From assembly GCF_018130215.1 (NCBI RefSeq), contig NZ_JAFCKQ010000019.1, forward strand, positions 62,001 through 126,000: a DNA stretch of 64,000 bases, written 5' to 3'. Every line of letters starts with the position of its first letter. Within the stretch, counting starts at the first letter, position 1. Below are positions 54,320 through 63,434 of this stretch, one piece after another. Made by a program: the position numbers and the translations under genes. This DNA is from Bradyrhizobium jicamae (GTDB taxonomy: Bacteria; Pseudomonadota; Alphaproteobacteria; Rhizobiales; Xanthobacteraceae). The notes below the pieces were generated by a model. It did no database searches. It was not told the origin of the DNA and saw nothing but the letters and a program-made list of their open reading frames with translations.

Positions 54320-54391
54320 ATGGCGCGGAAGCAAATCTCTCATCATGGAAAAATCAGGCAGCGTGCACTGCAACGAGGACAAGCGACCATC

Positions 54392-55258
54392 ATGAGCGAC
54401 AAGGCCGTCATCACCTGCGCGCTGAACGGCGTGCTCACCGATCCGAAGCAGCACAACGTTCCGGTGACGCCGGAAGAGATGGCGCGCGAGGCCAGGGCAG
54501 CTTTCAATGCCGGCGCCAGCATCATGCATATCCATCTGCGCCAGCAGGAGCCGAACAAGGGCCACCTGCCATCATGGGAGGTCGGCGTCAGCAAGGAGAT
54601 CCAGCAGGCGATCCGCGAAGCCTGTCCCGGCGTCATCATCAATCACACCACCGGCACATCAGGGCCGAACTACCAGGGTGCGCTGAACTGCGTGCGCGAG
54701 ACGAAGCCCGAAATCGCCGCCTGCAATGCCGGCTCGCTGAACTATCTCAAGGTCAAGGCCGACAACACCTGGGCCTGGCCGCCGATGATGTTCGATAACG
54801 CCGTCGAGAAGGTGCAGGACTATCTCGACGTCATGAAGGCGGCAGGCACGATTCCGGAATTCGAGTGCTTCGATGTCGGCATCGTTCGCTGCGTCGGCAT
54901 GTATCGGCAGACCGGCATGTATTCCGGACCGCTCGAGTATAATTTCGTCATGGGCGTCGCCTCGGGCATGCCGGCGGATCCTGATTTGCTGCCGATCCTG
55001 CTGAAGCTGAAGGCGCCGGAGGCGCATTGGCAGGTCACCGCGATCGGCCGCGCCGAGATCTGGCCCCTGCATCAACGCGCCGCCGATCTCGGCGGCCATC
55101 TGCGCAGCGGGCTGGAAGACACGTTCTATCTCGGCGATGGCACCAAGGTGACGTCGAACGGACAACTCGTCGAGGCGCTCGCGGCCTGCGCGCGGAATGC
55201 CGGACGCGAGATCGCGAGTCCGGCAGAAGCGCGGCGGATTTTCGGGGTGAGGCATTGA
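54392..55258 (+). CDS. Beta-keto acid cleavage enzyme (BKACE, DUF849)
   Basis: The 288-residue TIM-barrel enzyme belongs to the BKACE family, which condenses a beta-keto acid with acetyl-CoA and splits it into acetoacetate and a new acyl-CoA. The metal-binding H-x-H is at H46/H48 in GASIMHIHLRQQEPN. Further family stretches are GVIINHTTGTSGPNYQGALN, IAACNAGSLNYLK, ECFDVGIVRCVGMYRQTGM and AIGRAEIWPLHQRAADLGGH, whose Glu is the likely third metal ligand. The ATG at 54392 has GAGGA about 12 bases upstream. It is the first gene of an operon with a synthetase and both carboxylase subunits. The substrate specificity within this diverse family cannot be read by eye. Confidence 0.9.
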   Translation: MSDKAVITCALNGVLTDPKQHNVPVTPEEMAREARAAFNAGASIMHIHLRQQEPNKGHLPSWEVGVSKEIQQAIREACPGVIINHTTGTSGPNYQGALNCVRETKPEIAACNAGSLNYLKVKADNTWAWPPMMFDNAVEKVQDYLDVMKAAGTIPEFECFDVGIVRCVGMYRQTGMYSGPLEYNFVMGVASGMPADPDLLPILLKLKAPEAHWQVTAIGRAEIWPLHQRAADLGGHLRSGLEDTFYLGDGTKVTSNGQLVEALAACARNAGREIASPAEARRIFGVRH

Positions 55259-55269
55259 CGGTTGGTCGG

Positions 55270-55298
55270 GCGTCATCGCGAACTCAGCGAAGCAATCC
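55270..55298. repeat. Degenerate copy of the GAAGCAATCC repeat
   Basis: CGTCATCGCGAACTCAGC followed by GAAGCAATCC (55289-55298) lies in the 61-base gap between the BKACE gene and the synthetase gene. It resembles the element at 52841-52950 and was apparently inserted inside an operon. Confidence 0.45.
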
Positions 55299-55319
55299 AT
55301 CTCACCGCACGAAGGAAGA

Positions 55320-56924
55320 ATGGATATGGACAATCTCGCAGCAACCGGTGGCGTCGTCGGTCCCGGGCGCATCGGGCGGGTCGCGATCGGCGACCTGCTG
55401 AAGCGCGCGGCGCGCCGCTTTCCCGACAGGATCGCGCTGACCGACGGTGATCGCCGTGTCACCTTCACCGAGCTCGAGCGCGATGCCAACCGTTTCGCGA
55501 ACTATCTGGTGCGGCGCGGGCTCAGGCCCGGCGACAAGGTCTCGACGATCTGCAACAACTCGGTCGAGTTCGTCAAAGCGCTGTTCGGCATTCACCGCGC
55601 CGGCCTCGTCTGGGTGCCGATCAACACCATGCTCGGCCCTGCCGACATGGACTACATTATCGGCCATGCCGAGGTGCGCTTTGCCGTCATCGATGACAAC
55701 CTGCATGCCCAGGGAGACCGGCGCGCGGCACTCGAAGCACGCGGCATCGAGATGATCGCAATTGATCTGACCGGCAATGCCGGGAAGACCGGTCTCTCCG
55801 GCTTCAACGACCTGCTGCGGGGCCAGTCGGAAATCGAGCCCGAAATCGAGATCAACGACCGCGATCTCGCGATGATCATCTACACGTCGGGCACGACCTC
55901 GCGGCCGAAGGGCGCGATGCATTGCCATCTCGCCGTGGTGATGGCCGTGATGAGCAATTGCATCGAGATGCAACTGTCGCGCGACGACGGTATCACCGGA
56001 CAGTTTCCGCTGTTCCACTGCGCCGGTCACGTGCTGCTGCTCAGCTATCTCTCGGTCGGTGGCCGCATGGCGCTGATGCGCGGCTTCGATCCGGTCGCCT
56101 GCATGGAGGCGATCGTGCGCGACCGCCTCACGGTGTTCGTCGGCTTGTCGCTGATGTACCAGGCGATCCTCGATCACCCTCGCCGGCGGGATTTCGACCT
56201 CTCCGGCCTGCGCTGTTGCATCTACACCATGGCGCCGATGGGCAAGCCGCTGCTGGAGCGCGCCATCGCCGATCTCTGCCCGAACTTCGTGCTCTCCAGC
56301 GGTCAGACCGAGATGTATCCGGCAACCACGATGTCGCGGCCGGAGGTGCAACTCAACCGCTTCGGTAACTATTGGGGCGAGTCGCTGATCGTCAACGAGA
56401 CCGCGATCATGGACGACGCCGGCAACCTGCTGCCGCGCGACGGGATCGGCGAGCTGGTGCATCGCGGGCCCAATGTGATGATGGGCTATTACAAGGATCC
56501 CGCATCGACCGAAGAGGCGCGCAGGTTCGGCTGGCATCACACCGGCGACCTGGCGCTGATCGACGATAACGGCGAGGTGCTGTTCCTCGACCGCAAGAAG
56601 GACATGATCAAGTCCGGCGGCGAGAATGTCGCCTCGGTCAAGATCGAGGAGATGCTGCTGGCGCATCCCGCCGTGCAGAACGCCGCCGTGGTCGGCCTGC
56701 CGCATCCGCAATGGGGCGAGGCGGTCTCGGCCTTCGTCAAGCTGAAGCCGGGTGCGGTCGCCGATGAAGCCGGGATCGAGGCGCATTGCCGAAAGCATCT
56801 CGGCGGCTTCCAGGTGCCGAAGCTGGTGCGTATCCTCGACGAGATGCCGATGACCGCCACCGGCAAGCTGCGCAAGGTCGAGCTGCGGCAGAAATACAGC
56901 GGGCATTTTTCGGAGCGTGCCTAG
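55320..56924 (+). CDS. Acyl-CoA synthetase (AMP-forming), second of the island
   Basis: The 534-residue adenylate-forming ligase has the P-loop MIIYTSGTTSRPKGAMHCHL, SSGQTEMYPATTMSRPE in the place of the usual G-x-T-E motif, FGWHHTGDLALIDDNGEVLF, DRKKDMIKSGGENVASVKIE and the catalytic Lys in MPMTATGKLRKVELRQKY. It is only distantly similar to the synthetase at 47133 and probably activates a different acid, for example a downstream keto acid or dicarboxylate. Two ATGs (55320 and 55326) are possible behind AAGGA. Its TAG overlaps the GTG start of the carboxyltransferase gene by one base, so the operon is tightly coupled. Confidence 0.9.
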   Translation: MDMDNLAATGGVVGPGRIGRVAIGDLLKRAARRFPDRIALTDGDRRVTFTELERDANRFANYLVRRGLRPGDKVSTICNNSVEFVKALFGIHRAGLVWVPINTMLGPADMDYIIGHAEVRFAVIDDNLHAQGDRRAALEARGIEMIAIDLTGNAGKTGLSGFNDLLRGQSEIEPEIEINDRDLAMIIYTSGTTSRPKGAMHCHLAVVMAVMSNCIEMQLSRDDGITGQFPLFHCAGHVLLLSYLSVGGRMALMRGFDPVACMEAIVRDRLTVFVGLSLMYQAILDHPRRRDFDLSGLRCCIYTMAPMGKPLLERAIADLCPNFVLSSGQTEMYPATTMSRPEVQLNRFGNYWGESLIVNETAIMDDAGNLLPRDGIGELVHRGPNVMMGYYKDPASTEEARRFGWHHTGDLALIDDNGEVLFLDRKKDMIKSGGENVASVKIEEMLLAHPAVQNAAVVGLPHPQWGEAVSAFVKLKPGAVADEAGIEAHCRKHLGGFQVPKLVRILDEMPMTATGKLRKVELRQKYSGHFSERA

Positions 56925-58540
56925 TGGCCATCATCGAGAACACCATCTCCACCGGCGGCGCGGCCTTCCAGGCCAACCGCGACGGCATGCTGGCCCTGAT
57001 CGCCCGGATGCGGGCGCTGGAGGAACGAACGCGCGCGGCATCGGCTGCCGCAAAGGATCGCTTCCACAAGCGAGGCCAGCTGCTGCCGCGCGAGCGCGTC
57101 GCGCTGGTGCTCGATCCCGGCTCGCCCTTCCTCGAACTGTCGACGCTCGCCGGCTACATGTTCGACGTTGCCGACGTGGACAGGAGCGTGCCCGGCGGCG
57201 GCCTGATCGCCGGCATCGGCTTCGTCTCCGGCATACGCTGCATGGTCAGCGCCAATGACGCCGGCATCGACGCCGGCGCGCTGCAACCTTACGGCCTCGA
57301 CAAGACGCTGCGGGTGCAGGAGCTCGCGCTGGAGAACGAGCTGCCCTATGTGCAGCTCGTCGAAAGCGCCGGCGCCAATCTGCTGCGCTATCGCGTCGAG
57401 GATTTTGTTCGCGGCGGCAACATCTTTCGCAATCTGGCACGGCTGTCGGCGGCCGGGCTTCCCGTCGTCACCGTCACGCATGGTTCGTCGACGGCCGGCG
57501 GCGCCTACCAGACCGGCCTCTCCGACTACATCGTGATGGTGCGCGGCCGCACCCGGGCGTTCCTGGCCGGACCGCCGCTCCTGAAGGCCGCGACCGGTGA
57601 GATCGCGACCGAAGAGGAACTTGGCGGCGCCGAGATGCACACCTCGATCTCGGGCCTTGGCGATTACCTCGCCGAGGACGATCGCGATGCGTTGCGCATC
57701 GCGCGCGACATCATGGCCAAGCTGCCCTGGGACCGTCCCAAGCCGGAGCCCGCGGCGTACAAGCCGCCGCGCTATGATGTCGAGGAATTGCTCGGCATCA
57801 TGCCGATGGACCACAAGCGTCCCGTCGACATGCGCCAGGCGATCGCGCGCTTCATCGACGATTCCGACTTCACCGAGTTCGGCGCCAATTACGGCCCCGC
57901 CACCGTCTGCGGCCATGCCCGCATCGAGGGGCAGGCGATCGGCATCATCACCAACAACGGCCCGCTCGACGTTCCCGGCGCCAACAAGGCGACGCATTTC
58001 ATCCAGGCCTGCTGCCAGTCGCGCACCCCGATCCTCTACATGAACAACACCACCGGCTACATGGTGGGCAAGGCCTATGAGGAGGCCGGCATGATCAAGC
58101 ACGGCTCCAAGATGATCCAGGCCGTGACCTCGGCAACGGTACCGCAGATCACGCTCTATTGCGGCGCCTCCTTCGGCGCCGGCAATTACGGCATGTGCGG
58201 CCGCGGTTTCCATCCGCGCTTCTGCTTTTCCTGGCCGAACGCCAAGACCGCCGTGATGGGCGGCGAGCAGGCGGCCGAGACCATGGCGATCGTGACCGAG
58301 GCCGCCGCTGTCAGGCGCGGCAAGCCGATCGAGAAGCAGAAGCTCGACGCGATGAAGGCGCAGATCGTCGGCGTGTTCGACGGCCAGATGGACGTGTTCT
58401 CGACCAGCGCCCGCGTGCTCGACGACGGCGTGATCGATCCGCGCGACACCCGCACCGTGCTCGCGGAAGTGCTCGCGATCTGCCGCGAGGCCGAGGCACG
58501 CACCCCGCAACGCATGCAGTTCTCGGTGGCGCGGCCATGA
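56924..58540 (+). CDS. Acyl-CoA carboxylase, carboxyltransferase (beta) subunit
   Basis: The 538-residue crotonase-fold protein moves the carboxyl group from biotin to an acyl-CoA. It resembles the beta subunits of methylcrotonyl-, geranyl- and propionyl-CoA carboxylases: RFHKRGQLLPRERVALVLDP, GSSTAGGAYQTGLSDYIVMV, LKAATGEIATEEELGGAEMH, NNTTGYMVGKAYEEAGMIKH and MCGRGFHPRFCFSWPNAKTA. The ATGE/LGGAEMH pattern is nearest to the methylcrotonyl-type group. The GTG start overlaps the preceding stop; an ATG start further upstream would lie in the synthetase. Its own stop overlaps the alpha subunit start (ATGA). Confidence 0.92.
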   Translation: MAIIENTISTGGAAFQANRDGMLALIARMRALEERTRAASAAAKDRFHKRGQLLPRERVALVLDPGSPFLELSTLAGYMFDVADVDRSVPGGGLIAGIGFVSGIRCMVSANDAGIDAGALQPYGLDKTLRVQELALENELPYVQLVESAGANLLRYRVEDFVRGGNIFRNLARLSAAGLPVVTVTHGSSTAGGAYQTGLSDYIVMVRGRTRAFLAGPPLLKAATGEIATEEELGGAEMHTSISGLGDYLAEDDRDALRIARDIMAKLPWDRPKPEPAAYKPPRYDVEELLGIMPMDHKRPVDMRQAIARFIDDSDFTEFGANYGPATVCGHARIEGQAIGIITNNGPLDVPGANKATHFIQACCQSRTPILYMNNTTGYMVGKAYEEAGMIKHGSKMIQAVTSATVPQITLYCGASFGAGNYGMCGRGFHPRFCFSWPNAKTAVMGGEQAAETMAIVTEAAAVRRGKPIEKQKLDAMKAQIVGVFDGQMDVFSTSARVLDDGVIDPRDTRTVLAEVLAICREAEARTPQRMQFSVARP

Positions 58541-60516
58541 GTGGGGCAGCAGTGAAGCGGACGCCGTTCTTCAAGATACTGGTCGCCAATCGCGGCGAGA
58601 TCGCGCTGCGCGTCATGCGTACCGCGCGGCGGCTCGGCTATGGCGTGGTCGCGGTCTATTCCGATGCCGATCGCGATGCCCTGCATGTGCGCGAGGCGGA
58701 CCAGGCCGTGCGGATCGGCGAGGCGCTGCCGGCGCAATCCTATCTCAGGATCGACGCGATCATTGCCGCGGCCGGGGCGAGCGGCGCCGGCGCGGTGCAC
58801 CCCGGCTACGGCTTTCTCGCCGAGAACGAGGATCTTGCGAGAGCATGTCGCGATGCCGGGCTCGTCTTCATCGGCCCGTCGCCGGAGGCGATCCGGGTGA
58901 TGGGCAACAAGGCCGGCGCGAAGGACATCATGCGAGAGGCCGGTGTGCCCTGCGTGCCCGGCTATCAGGGTGCCGACCAGGGCGACGCCGTCATGCTCGG
59001 CGAAGCCAGGGCGATCGGCTTTCCCGTGATGATCAAGGCTGTCGCCGGCGGCGGCGGGCGCGGCATGCGGCTGGTCGCGGATGCCGCGACGTTTCCGGAT
59101 GCGCTGCGCAGCGCGCGCTCGGAGGCGCAAGGTGCGTTCGGCGATCCGACCGTGATCCTCGAGCGCGCGATCGTCGATCCCCGCCACATCGAGATCCAAA
59201 TCTTCGGCGACCGCCATGGCAACGCCATTCATCTCGGCGAGCGCGACTGTTCGGTGCAGCGGAGGCACCAGAAGCTGATCGAGGAGGCGCCGTCGCCCGC
59301 GGTGACGCCGGAGCTGCGCGCGCGGATGGGCGCGGTCGCCGTGCAGGCGGTCAAGGCGATCGGCTATGAAGGCGCCGGCACGCTGGAATTCCTGCTCGAC
59401 CGCGAGGGCCACTTCTACTTCATGGAGATGAACACGCGGCTGCAGGTCGAGCATCCCGTCACGGAGGCGATCACCGGGCTCGATCTGGTCGAACTGCAGC
59501 TTCGCGTGGCCAGTGGCGAGCCGTTGGGCGTGAGGCAGGAGGACATCACGTTCTCCGGCCACGCCATCGAGGTCCGGCTGTGCTCGGAGGACGCCGGGCA
59601 TGACTTCATGCCGCAGTCGGGCACCATGGCCCTGTGGCAGATGCCGGAGAACATCCGCGTCGAGCACGCGTTGCAATCGGGCTCCGAGATTCCGCCGTTC
59701 TACGATTCGATGATCGCCAAGGTGATCAGCCACGGCGCGACCCGCGACGAAGCGCGGGGCAAGCTGATCTGCGGGCTCGAGCAGGTCGCCGCCTTCGGCG
59801 TCACCACAAACCAGGGTTTCCTGATCGACTGCCTGCGCCATCCGGTCTTCGCCAAGGGCGAGGCGACGACGGCGTTCGTCGGAGCGAACCGTGACGTGCT
59901 GCTGGCGCCGCGTGCGGATCGGGCTGCGGATGTCGCGCTGGCGGCGCTGCTGCTCTACGTCACCAATCCGCACGCGCCCCGATGGCAGCGCGGCCGGTCG
60001 CTCGCCGCGACATTCCCGCTGGGCTTGCGCATCGATCTCGGACATGGCGTGCAGGAAATCGAGATCCTCCGCGAGCGCGACGGCAGCTATGTCGCCGCGC
60101 GCGACGGCGATCGGTATGGCTTCGAGATCGACGAGTTCGGCGAGGATACAATCCGTTTCCGGCGCAACGGGCTGATGGAATCGGCAAGGTTCCTGCGGGA
60201 TGGCGATCGGCTTCATGTCCTGCATCGTGGCGCCGCGTTGTCAGCCCGTGATCTCACCCTGGCGGGGCCGGAATCGGCAACCGCCGCGGGCGGCGACGGC
60301 AAGGTCCGCGCCGCGATGAACGGCCGCGTCGTCGCGGTGCTGGTCAAGGCTGGCGACACGGTCAAGGCCGGCCAGCCGGTGATGACGCTCGAGGCGATGA
60401 AGATGGAACATGTGCACACCGCCGGCGTTGCGGGCACCGTGGCGGCGATCGACGTCGCCGAGGGCGAGCAGGTGACGACCGGGAAGATCGTCGTCGAGAT
60501 CGAGGCTGCGGCATAG
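58537..60516 (+). CDS. Acyl-CoA carboxylase, biotin carboxylase/biotin carrier (alpha) subunit
   Basis: The 659-residue protein holds a biotin carboxylase (residues about 10-455: FFKILVANRGEIALRVMRTA, AVAGGGGRGMRLV, MEMNTRLQVEHPVTEAITGL), a middle BT-like region, and a C-terminal biotin carrier domain with the biotinylated Lys in EAMKMEH near residue 622. With the beta subunit it should form an alpha6-beta6-type carboxylase. Substrate is unknown: methylcrotonyl-, geranyl-, propionyl- or another enoyl-/acyl-CoA. No other leucine (liu) or terpene (atu) genes such as glutaconyl-CoA hydratase or HMG-CoA lyase are adjacent. The ATG overlaps the beta subunit stop by four bases. It ends six bases before the convergent ABC transporter operon. 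Confidence 0.93.
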   Translation: MSGAAVKRTPFFKILVANRGEIALRVMRTARRLGYGVVAVYSDADRDALHVREADQAVRIGEALPAQSYLRIDAIIAAAGASGAGAVHPGYGFLAENEDLARACRDAGLVFIGPSPEAIRVMGNKAGAKDIMREAGVPCVPGYQGADQGDAVMLGEARAIGFPVMIKAVAGGGGRGMRLVADAATFPDALRSARSEAQGAFGDPTVILERAIVDPRHIEIQIFGDRHGNAIHLGERDCSVQRRHQKLIEEAPSPAVTPELRARMGAVAVQAVKAIGYEGAGTLEFLLDREGHFYFMEMNTRLQVEHPVTEAITGLDLVELQLRVASGEPLGVRQEDITFSGHAIEVRLCSEDAGHDFMPQSGTMALWQMPENIRVEHALQSGSEIPPFYDSMIAKVISHGATRDEARGKLICGLEQVAAFGVTTNQGFLIDCLRHPVFAKGEATTAFVGANRDVLLAPRADRAADVALAALLLYVTNPHAPRWQRGRSLAATFPLGLRIDLGHGVQEIEILRERDGSYVAARDGDRYGFEIDEFGEDTIRFRRNGLMESARFLRDGDRLHVLHRGAALSARDLTLAGPESATAAGGDGKVRAAMNGRVVAVLVKAGDTVKAGQPVMTLEAMKMEHVHTAGVAGTVAAIDVAEGEQVTTGKIVVEIEAAA

Positions 60517-60522
60517 CGACTC

Positions 60523-61515
60523 TTATTCAGCACGCCCCGTCCCGTCATTCAGCCAGCACGCCACCTGATGCCCCGCGCCCGCATCCTTCAGCGCCGGGCG
60601 CTCCGTCTTGCAGCGATCGATGGCGTAACGGCAGCGGGTGTGGAAGGCGCAGCCGGGCGGCGGGTTGATCGGGCTCGGCACGTCGCCGTCGATCATCGGC
60701 GCGAGCCGCCTGGCCCTGGGGTTGGCGATCGGCACCGAGGCGAGCAGCGCCTGGGTGTAGGGATGGCGCGGGTTGGCGAACAGCGCGTGCTTGTCAGCGA
60801 TCTCGACTATACGGCCGAGATACATCACCGCGACGCGATGGCTGATATGGGCGACGACGGCGAGGTCGTGGGCGATGAACAGGTACGAGAAGTTCTGCTT
60901 GCGTTGCAGGTCGATCAGCAGATTGATCACCTGCGCCTGGATCGAGACGTCGAGCGCGGAAACCGGCTCGTCGCAGACGATCAGCCGCGGCCCGAGCGAC
61001 AGCGCGCGTGCGATGCAGATGCGCTGACGTTGTCCGCCCGAGAACTGGTGCGGGAAGTTCTTCATCTGGTCGGGGCGCAAGCCGACCTGCTGGAACAGTT
61101 CCGCGACGCGCTCCTGCTTCTTCGCCCCGGTCGCGAGGCCGTGCACGCTCAAGGGCTCGCCGACGATGTCGCCGGCCGTCATGCGCGGGTTGAGCGAGGC
61201 GAACGGATCCTGGAACACGATCTGCATCGAGCGGCGGTAGGGCCGCAGTGCGGTCTTGCCGAGCCGTGCGATGTCCTCGCCGTCGAGCCTTATCGCGCCG
61301 CTTGTCGGTTCGACCAGCCGCAGCACGGTGCGCGCCACCGTCGACTTGCCACAGCCGGATTCGCCGACCAGGCCGAGCGTCTCGCCGGTGCCGAGCGCGA
61401 AGCTGACGCCGTCCACCGCATGCACGGTGCCGACCTGGCGACGCATGATGCCGCCGCGCACCGCATAATGCTTGACCAGATCGCTAACCTCCAGCAGCGG
61501 GCGCGGCGCGGTCAT
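60523..61515 (-). CDS. Dipeptide/oligopeptide-type ABC transporter ATPase (DppF/OppF-like)
   Basis: The 330-residue ATPase has Walker A LVGESGCGKSTVARTVLRLV, signature FSGGQRQRICIARALSLGPR, Walker B LIVCDEPVSALDVS and the C-terminal oligopeptide extension with INPPPGCAFHTRCRYAIDRC, whose cysteines can hold an iron-sulfur cluster in this group. It is the last gene of a permease-permease-ATPase-ATPase operon, and its ATG overlaps the stop of the preceding ATPase (ATGA). The binding protein should lie beyond the window. The substrate could be peptides, nickel or opines. Confidence 0.93.
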   Translation of the reverse strand: MTAPRPLLEVSDLVKHYAVRGGIMRRQVGTVHAVDGVSFALGTGETLGLVGESGCGKSTVARTVLRLVEPTSGAIRLDGEDIARLGKTALRPYRRSMQIVFQDPFASLNPRMTAGDIVGEPLSVHGLATGAKKQERVAELFQQVGLRPDQMKNFPHQFSGGQRQRICIARALSLGPRLIVCDEPVSALDVSIQAQVINLLIDLQRKQNFSYLFIAHDLAVVAHISHRVAVMYLGRIVEIADKHALFANPRHPYTQALLASVPIANPRARRLAPMIDGDVPSPINPPPGCAFHTRCRYAIDRCKTERPALKDAGAGHQVACWLNDGTGRAE

Positions 61516-62537
61516 GATGCCTCCGCCGTCTCGCCGGCGCGCCAGCATGCGGCCCAGTGGTGGCTCCTGATCTCTTCGAGCGGCGGATACGCCTCGAGGC
61601 AGCGGTCGACCGCGAGCTTGCAGCGCGGTGCGAAGGCGCAGCCGGGCGGCAATTTGGTCAGTGACGGCACCATGCCGGGAATCTCGACCAGCCGGGCATC
61701 CGCCTCCGCACCGGTCCCGGCGTTGCGCGACGGCACCGCGGGGATCGAGGCCATCAGCCCGCGCGTGTAGGGATGCAGTGGGCTCTCGAACAGGTCCTCG
61801 ACCGTCGCTTCCTCGACCTTCTTGCCGGCATACATCACGATGACGCGCTGCGCGGTCTGCGCGACCACACCGAGGTCATGGGTGATCAGGATCAGCCCGG
61901 TGCCCAGCCGCTTCTGCAAATCGACGATCAAGGCGAGGATCTGCGCCTGGATCGTGACATCGAGTGCGGTGGTTGGCTCATCCGCGATCAAGAGCGCCGG
62001 CCGGCAGGCCAGCGCCATCGCGATCATCGCGCGCTGGCGCATGCCGCCGGAGAGCTGGTGAGGATATTCCGTGGCGCGCCGCTCCGGTTCGGGAATGCGC
62101 ACGAGGCGCAGCATCTCGACCGCCTGCTGCCATGCCTCCCTGCTGCTCACCTTCTGATGCAGGCGCACCGCCTCGATGATCTGGTCGCCGATCCGCATCA
62201 CCGGATTGAGCGAGGTCATCGGCTCCTGGAAAATCATGGAGATGCGGTTGCCCCTGATGTCGCGCATGGCGGCATCGTCGAGCGCGAGCAGATCGGTGCC
62301 TTCGAGCAGCACCGCGCCGCCGACGATGCGCCCGGGCGGATCGGGCACGAGACGCATGATCGAAAGCGCGCTGACGCTCTTGCCGCAGCCGGATTCGCCA
62401 ACGATCGCCAGGGTCTGGCCACGGCGGACCGAGAACGAGACGTCGTCGACGGCGCGGAACAGGCCCGAATTGGTGAAGAACACCGTTTGCAGGTTCTTCA
62501 CGTCCAGGATCGTCTCTGCCGTTAGCGCCTCGTTCAT
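61512..62537 (-). CDS. Dipeptide/oligopeptide-type ABC transporter ATPase (DppD/OppD-like)
   Basis: The 341-residue ATPase has Walker A IVGESGCGKSVSALSIMRLV, signature HQLSGGMRQRAMIAMALACR, Walker B LLIADEPTTALDVTIQAQIL and the oligopeptide C-terminal part PPGCAFAPRCKLAVDRC. The ATG at 62535-62537 overlaps the preceding permease stop by one base. It forms a heterodimer with the next ATPase to energise import. Confidence 0.93.
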   Translation of the reverse strand: MNEALTAETILDVKNLQTVFFTNSGLFRAVDDVSFSVRRGQTLAIVGESGCGKSVSALSIMRLVPDPPGRIVGGAVLLEGTDLLALDDAAMRDIRGNRISMIFQEPMTSLNPVMRIGDQIIEAVRLHQKVSSREAWQQAVEMLRLVRIPEPERRATEYPHQLSGGMRQRAMIAMALACRPALLIADEPTTALDVTIQAQILALIVDLQKRLGTGLILITHDLGVVAQTAQRVIVMYAGKKVEEATVEDLFESPLHPYTRGLMASIPAVPSRNAGTGAEADARLVEIPGMVPSLTKLPPGCAFAPRCKLAVDRCLEAYPPLEEIRSHHWAACWRAGETAEAS

Positions 62538-63430
62538 CAGCCGCGCTGCCTCGGATCGAGGATGTCGCGCAGCGCGTCGCCGAACAGATTGGTGCCGAAC
62601 ACCGCGAGGCTGATGGCGATGCCGGGGAAGATCACCAGCCACGGCGCAGTGCGGACATATTCGGCCGCCGATTCCGACAGCATCCGGCCCCAGGACGGAT
62701 AAGGCTCGGGAATGCCGAGGCCGAGGAACGACAGCGACGCCTCGGTCAGGATGGTCGAGCCGAGCTGCGCGGTCGCGAGCACGATCAGGGGCGCGATGGT
62801 GTTCGGCAGCACGTGGCGCAGCGCGATTCGCATCTCGCTCATGCCGATCGACTTGGCGGCCTCGACGAAGGGCTGCTCGCGCAGTGCGAGCGTGTTGGCG
62901 CGGATGACGCGGGCAACCGTCGGGATCAGGGGGATTGCAATGGCGAGGATCACGTTCGGCAGCGACGGGCCGAGTGCCGCAGTCATCACCAGCGCCAGCA
63001 CCAGCAGCGGCAGCGATTGCAGGATGTCGGTCACGCGCTGGAACACGAGGTCGACCCAGCCGGAGAGATAGCCGGAGGCAAGGCCGACGATCACGCCGAG
63101 CGTGGCCCCGAGCGTGGTCGATCCGATGCCGACCGCGAGCGAGATCCGCGCGCCATGGATGATGCGGCTCCAGACGTCACGGCCGAAGGAGTCGGTGCCG
63201 AACCAGTGTAGCGCAGAGGGTGGCGCGAGGCGATGCGCGGAATCCACGCTGAGTGGATCGTAGCGGCAGATCAGGTCGGCCGAGATCGCCATCCACACGA
63301 ACAGCAGCATGATGATCAGGCCGATCGTGCCGAGCACATGGCGCTGCGCGAGGAAGGCAAGTCGCGCCCAGCCACCGCTGGCGTTGGCCCCGGCGCGTCG
63401 CAATTCGGCTTCGAAGTTGATCGTTGCCAT
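62537..63430 (-). CDS. ABC transporter permease (DppC/OppC-like)
   Basis: The 297-residue permease starts with a cytoplasmic N-terminus, a first helix (VLGTIGLIIMLLFVWMAISA), the periplasmic HWFGTDSFGRDVWSRIIHGA typical of DppC, and the EAA loop EAAKSIGMSEMRIALRHVLP that docks onto the ATPases. The end TNLFGDALRDILDPRQ is the family hallmark. The ATG at 63428-63430 lies four bases after the stop of the DppB-like gene. Confidence 0.93.
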   Translation of the reverse strand: MATINFEAELRRAGANASGGWARLAFLAQRHVLGTIGLIIMLLFVWMAISADLICRYDPLSVDSAHRLAPPSALHWFGTDSFGRDVWSRIIHGARISLAVGIGSTTLGATLGVIVGLASGYLSGWVDLVFQRVTDILQSLPLLVLALVMTAALGPSLPNVILAIAIPLIPTVARVIRANTLALREQPFVEAAKSIGMSEMRIALRHVLPNTIAPLIVLATAQLGSTILTEASLSFLGLGIPEPYPSWGRMLSESAAEYVRTAPWLVIFPGIAISLAVFGTNLFGDALRDILDPRQRG

Positions 63431-63434
63431 GGCG

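Noticed and set aside
58186..60225. A 679-codon open frame on the minus strand
   Set aside because: It is antisense to the biotin carboxylase gene, whose motifs are intact.
58537..60516. Carboxylase operon as a leucine (liu) or acyclic terpene (atu) cluster
   Set aside because: The neighbouring hydratase and HMG-CoA lyase or isohexenylglutaconyl-CoA hydratase expected in those clusters are absent, and a BKACE gene leads the operon instead.
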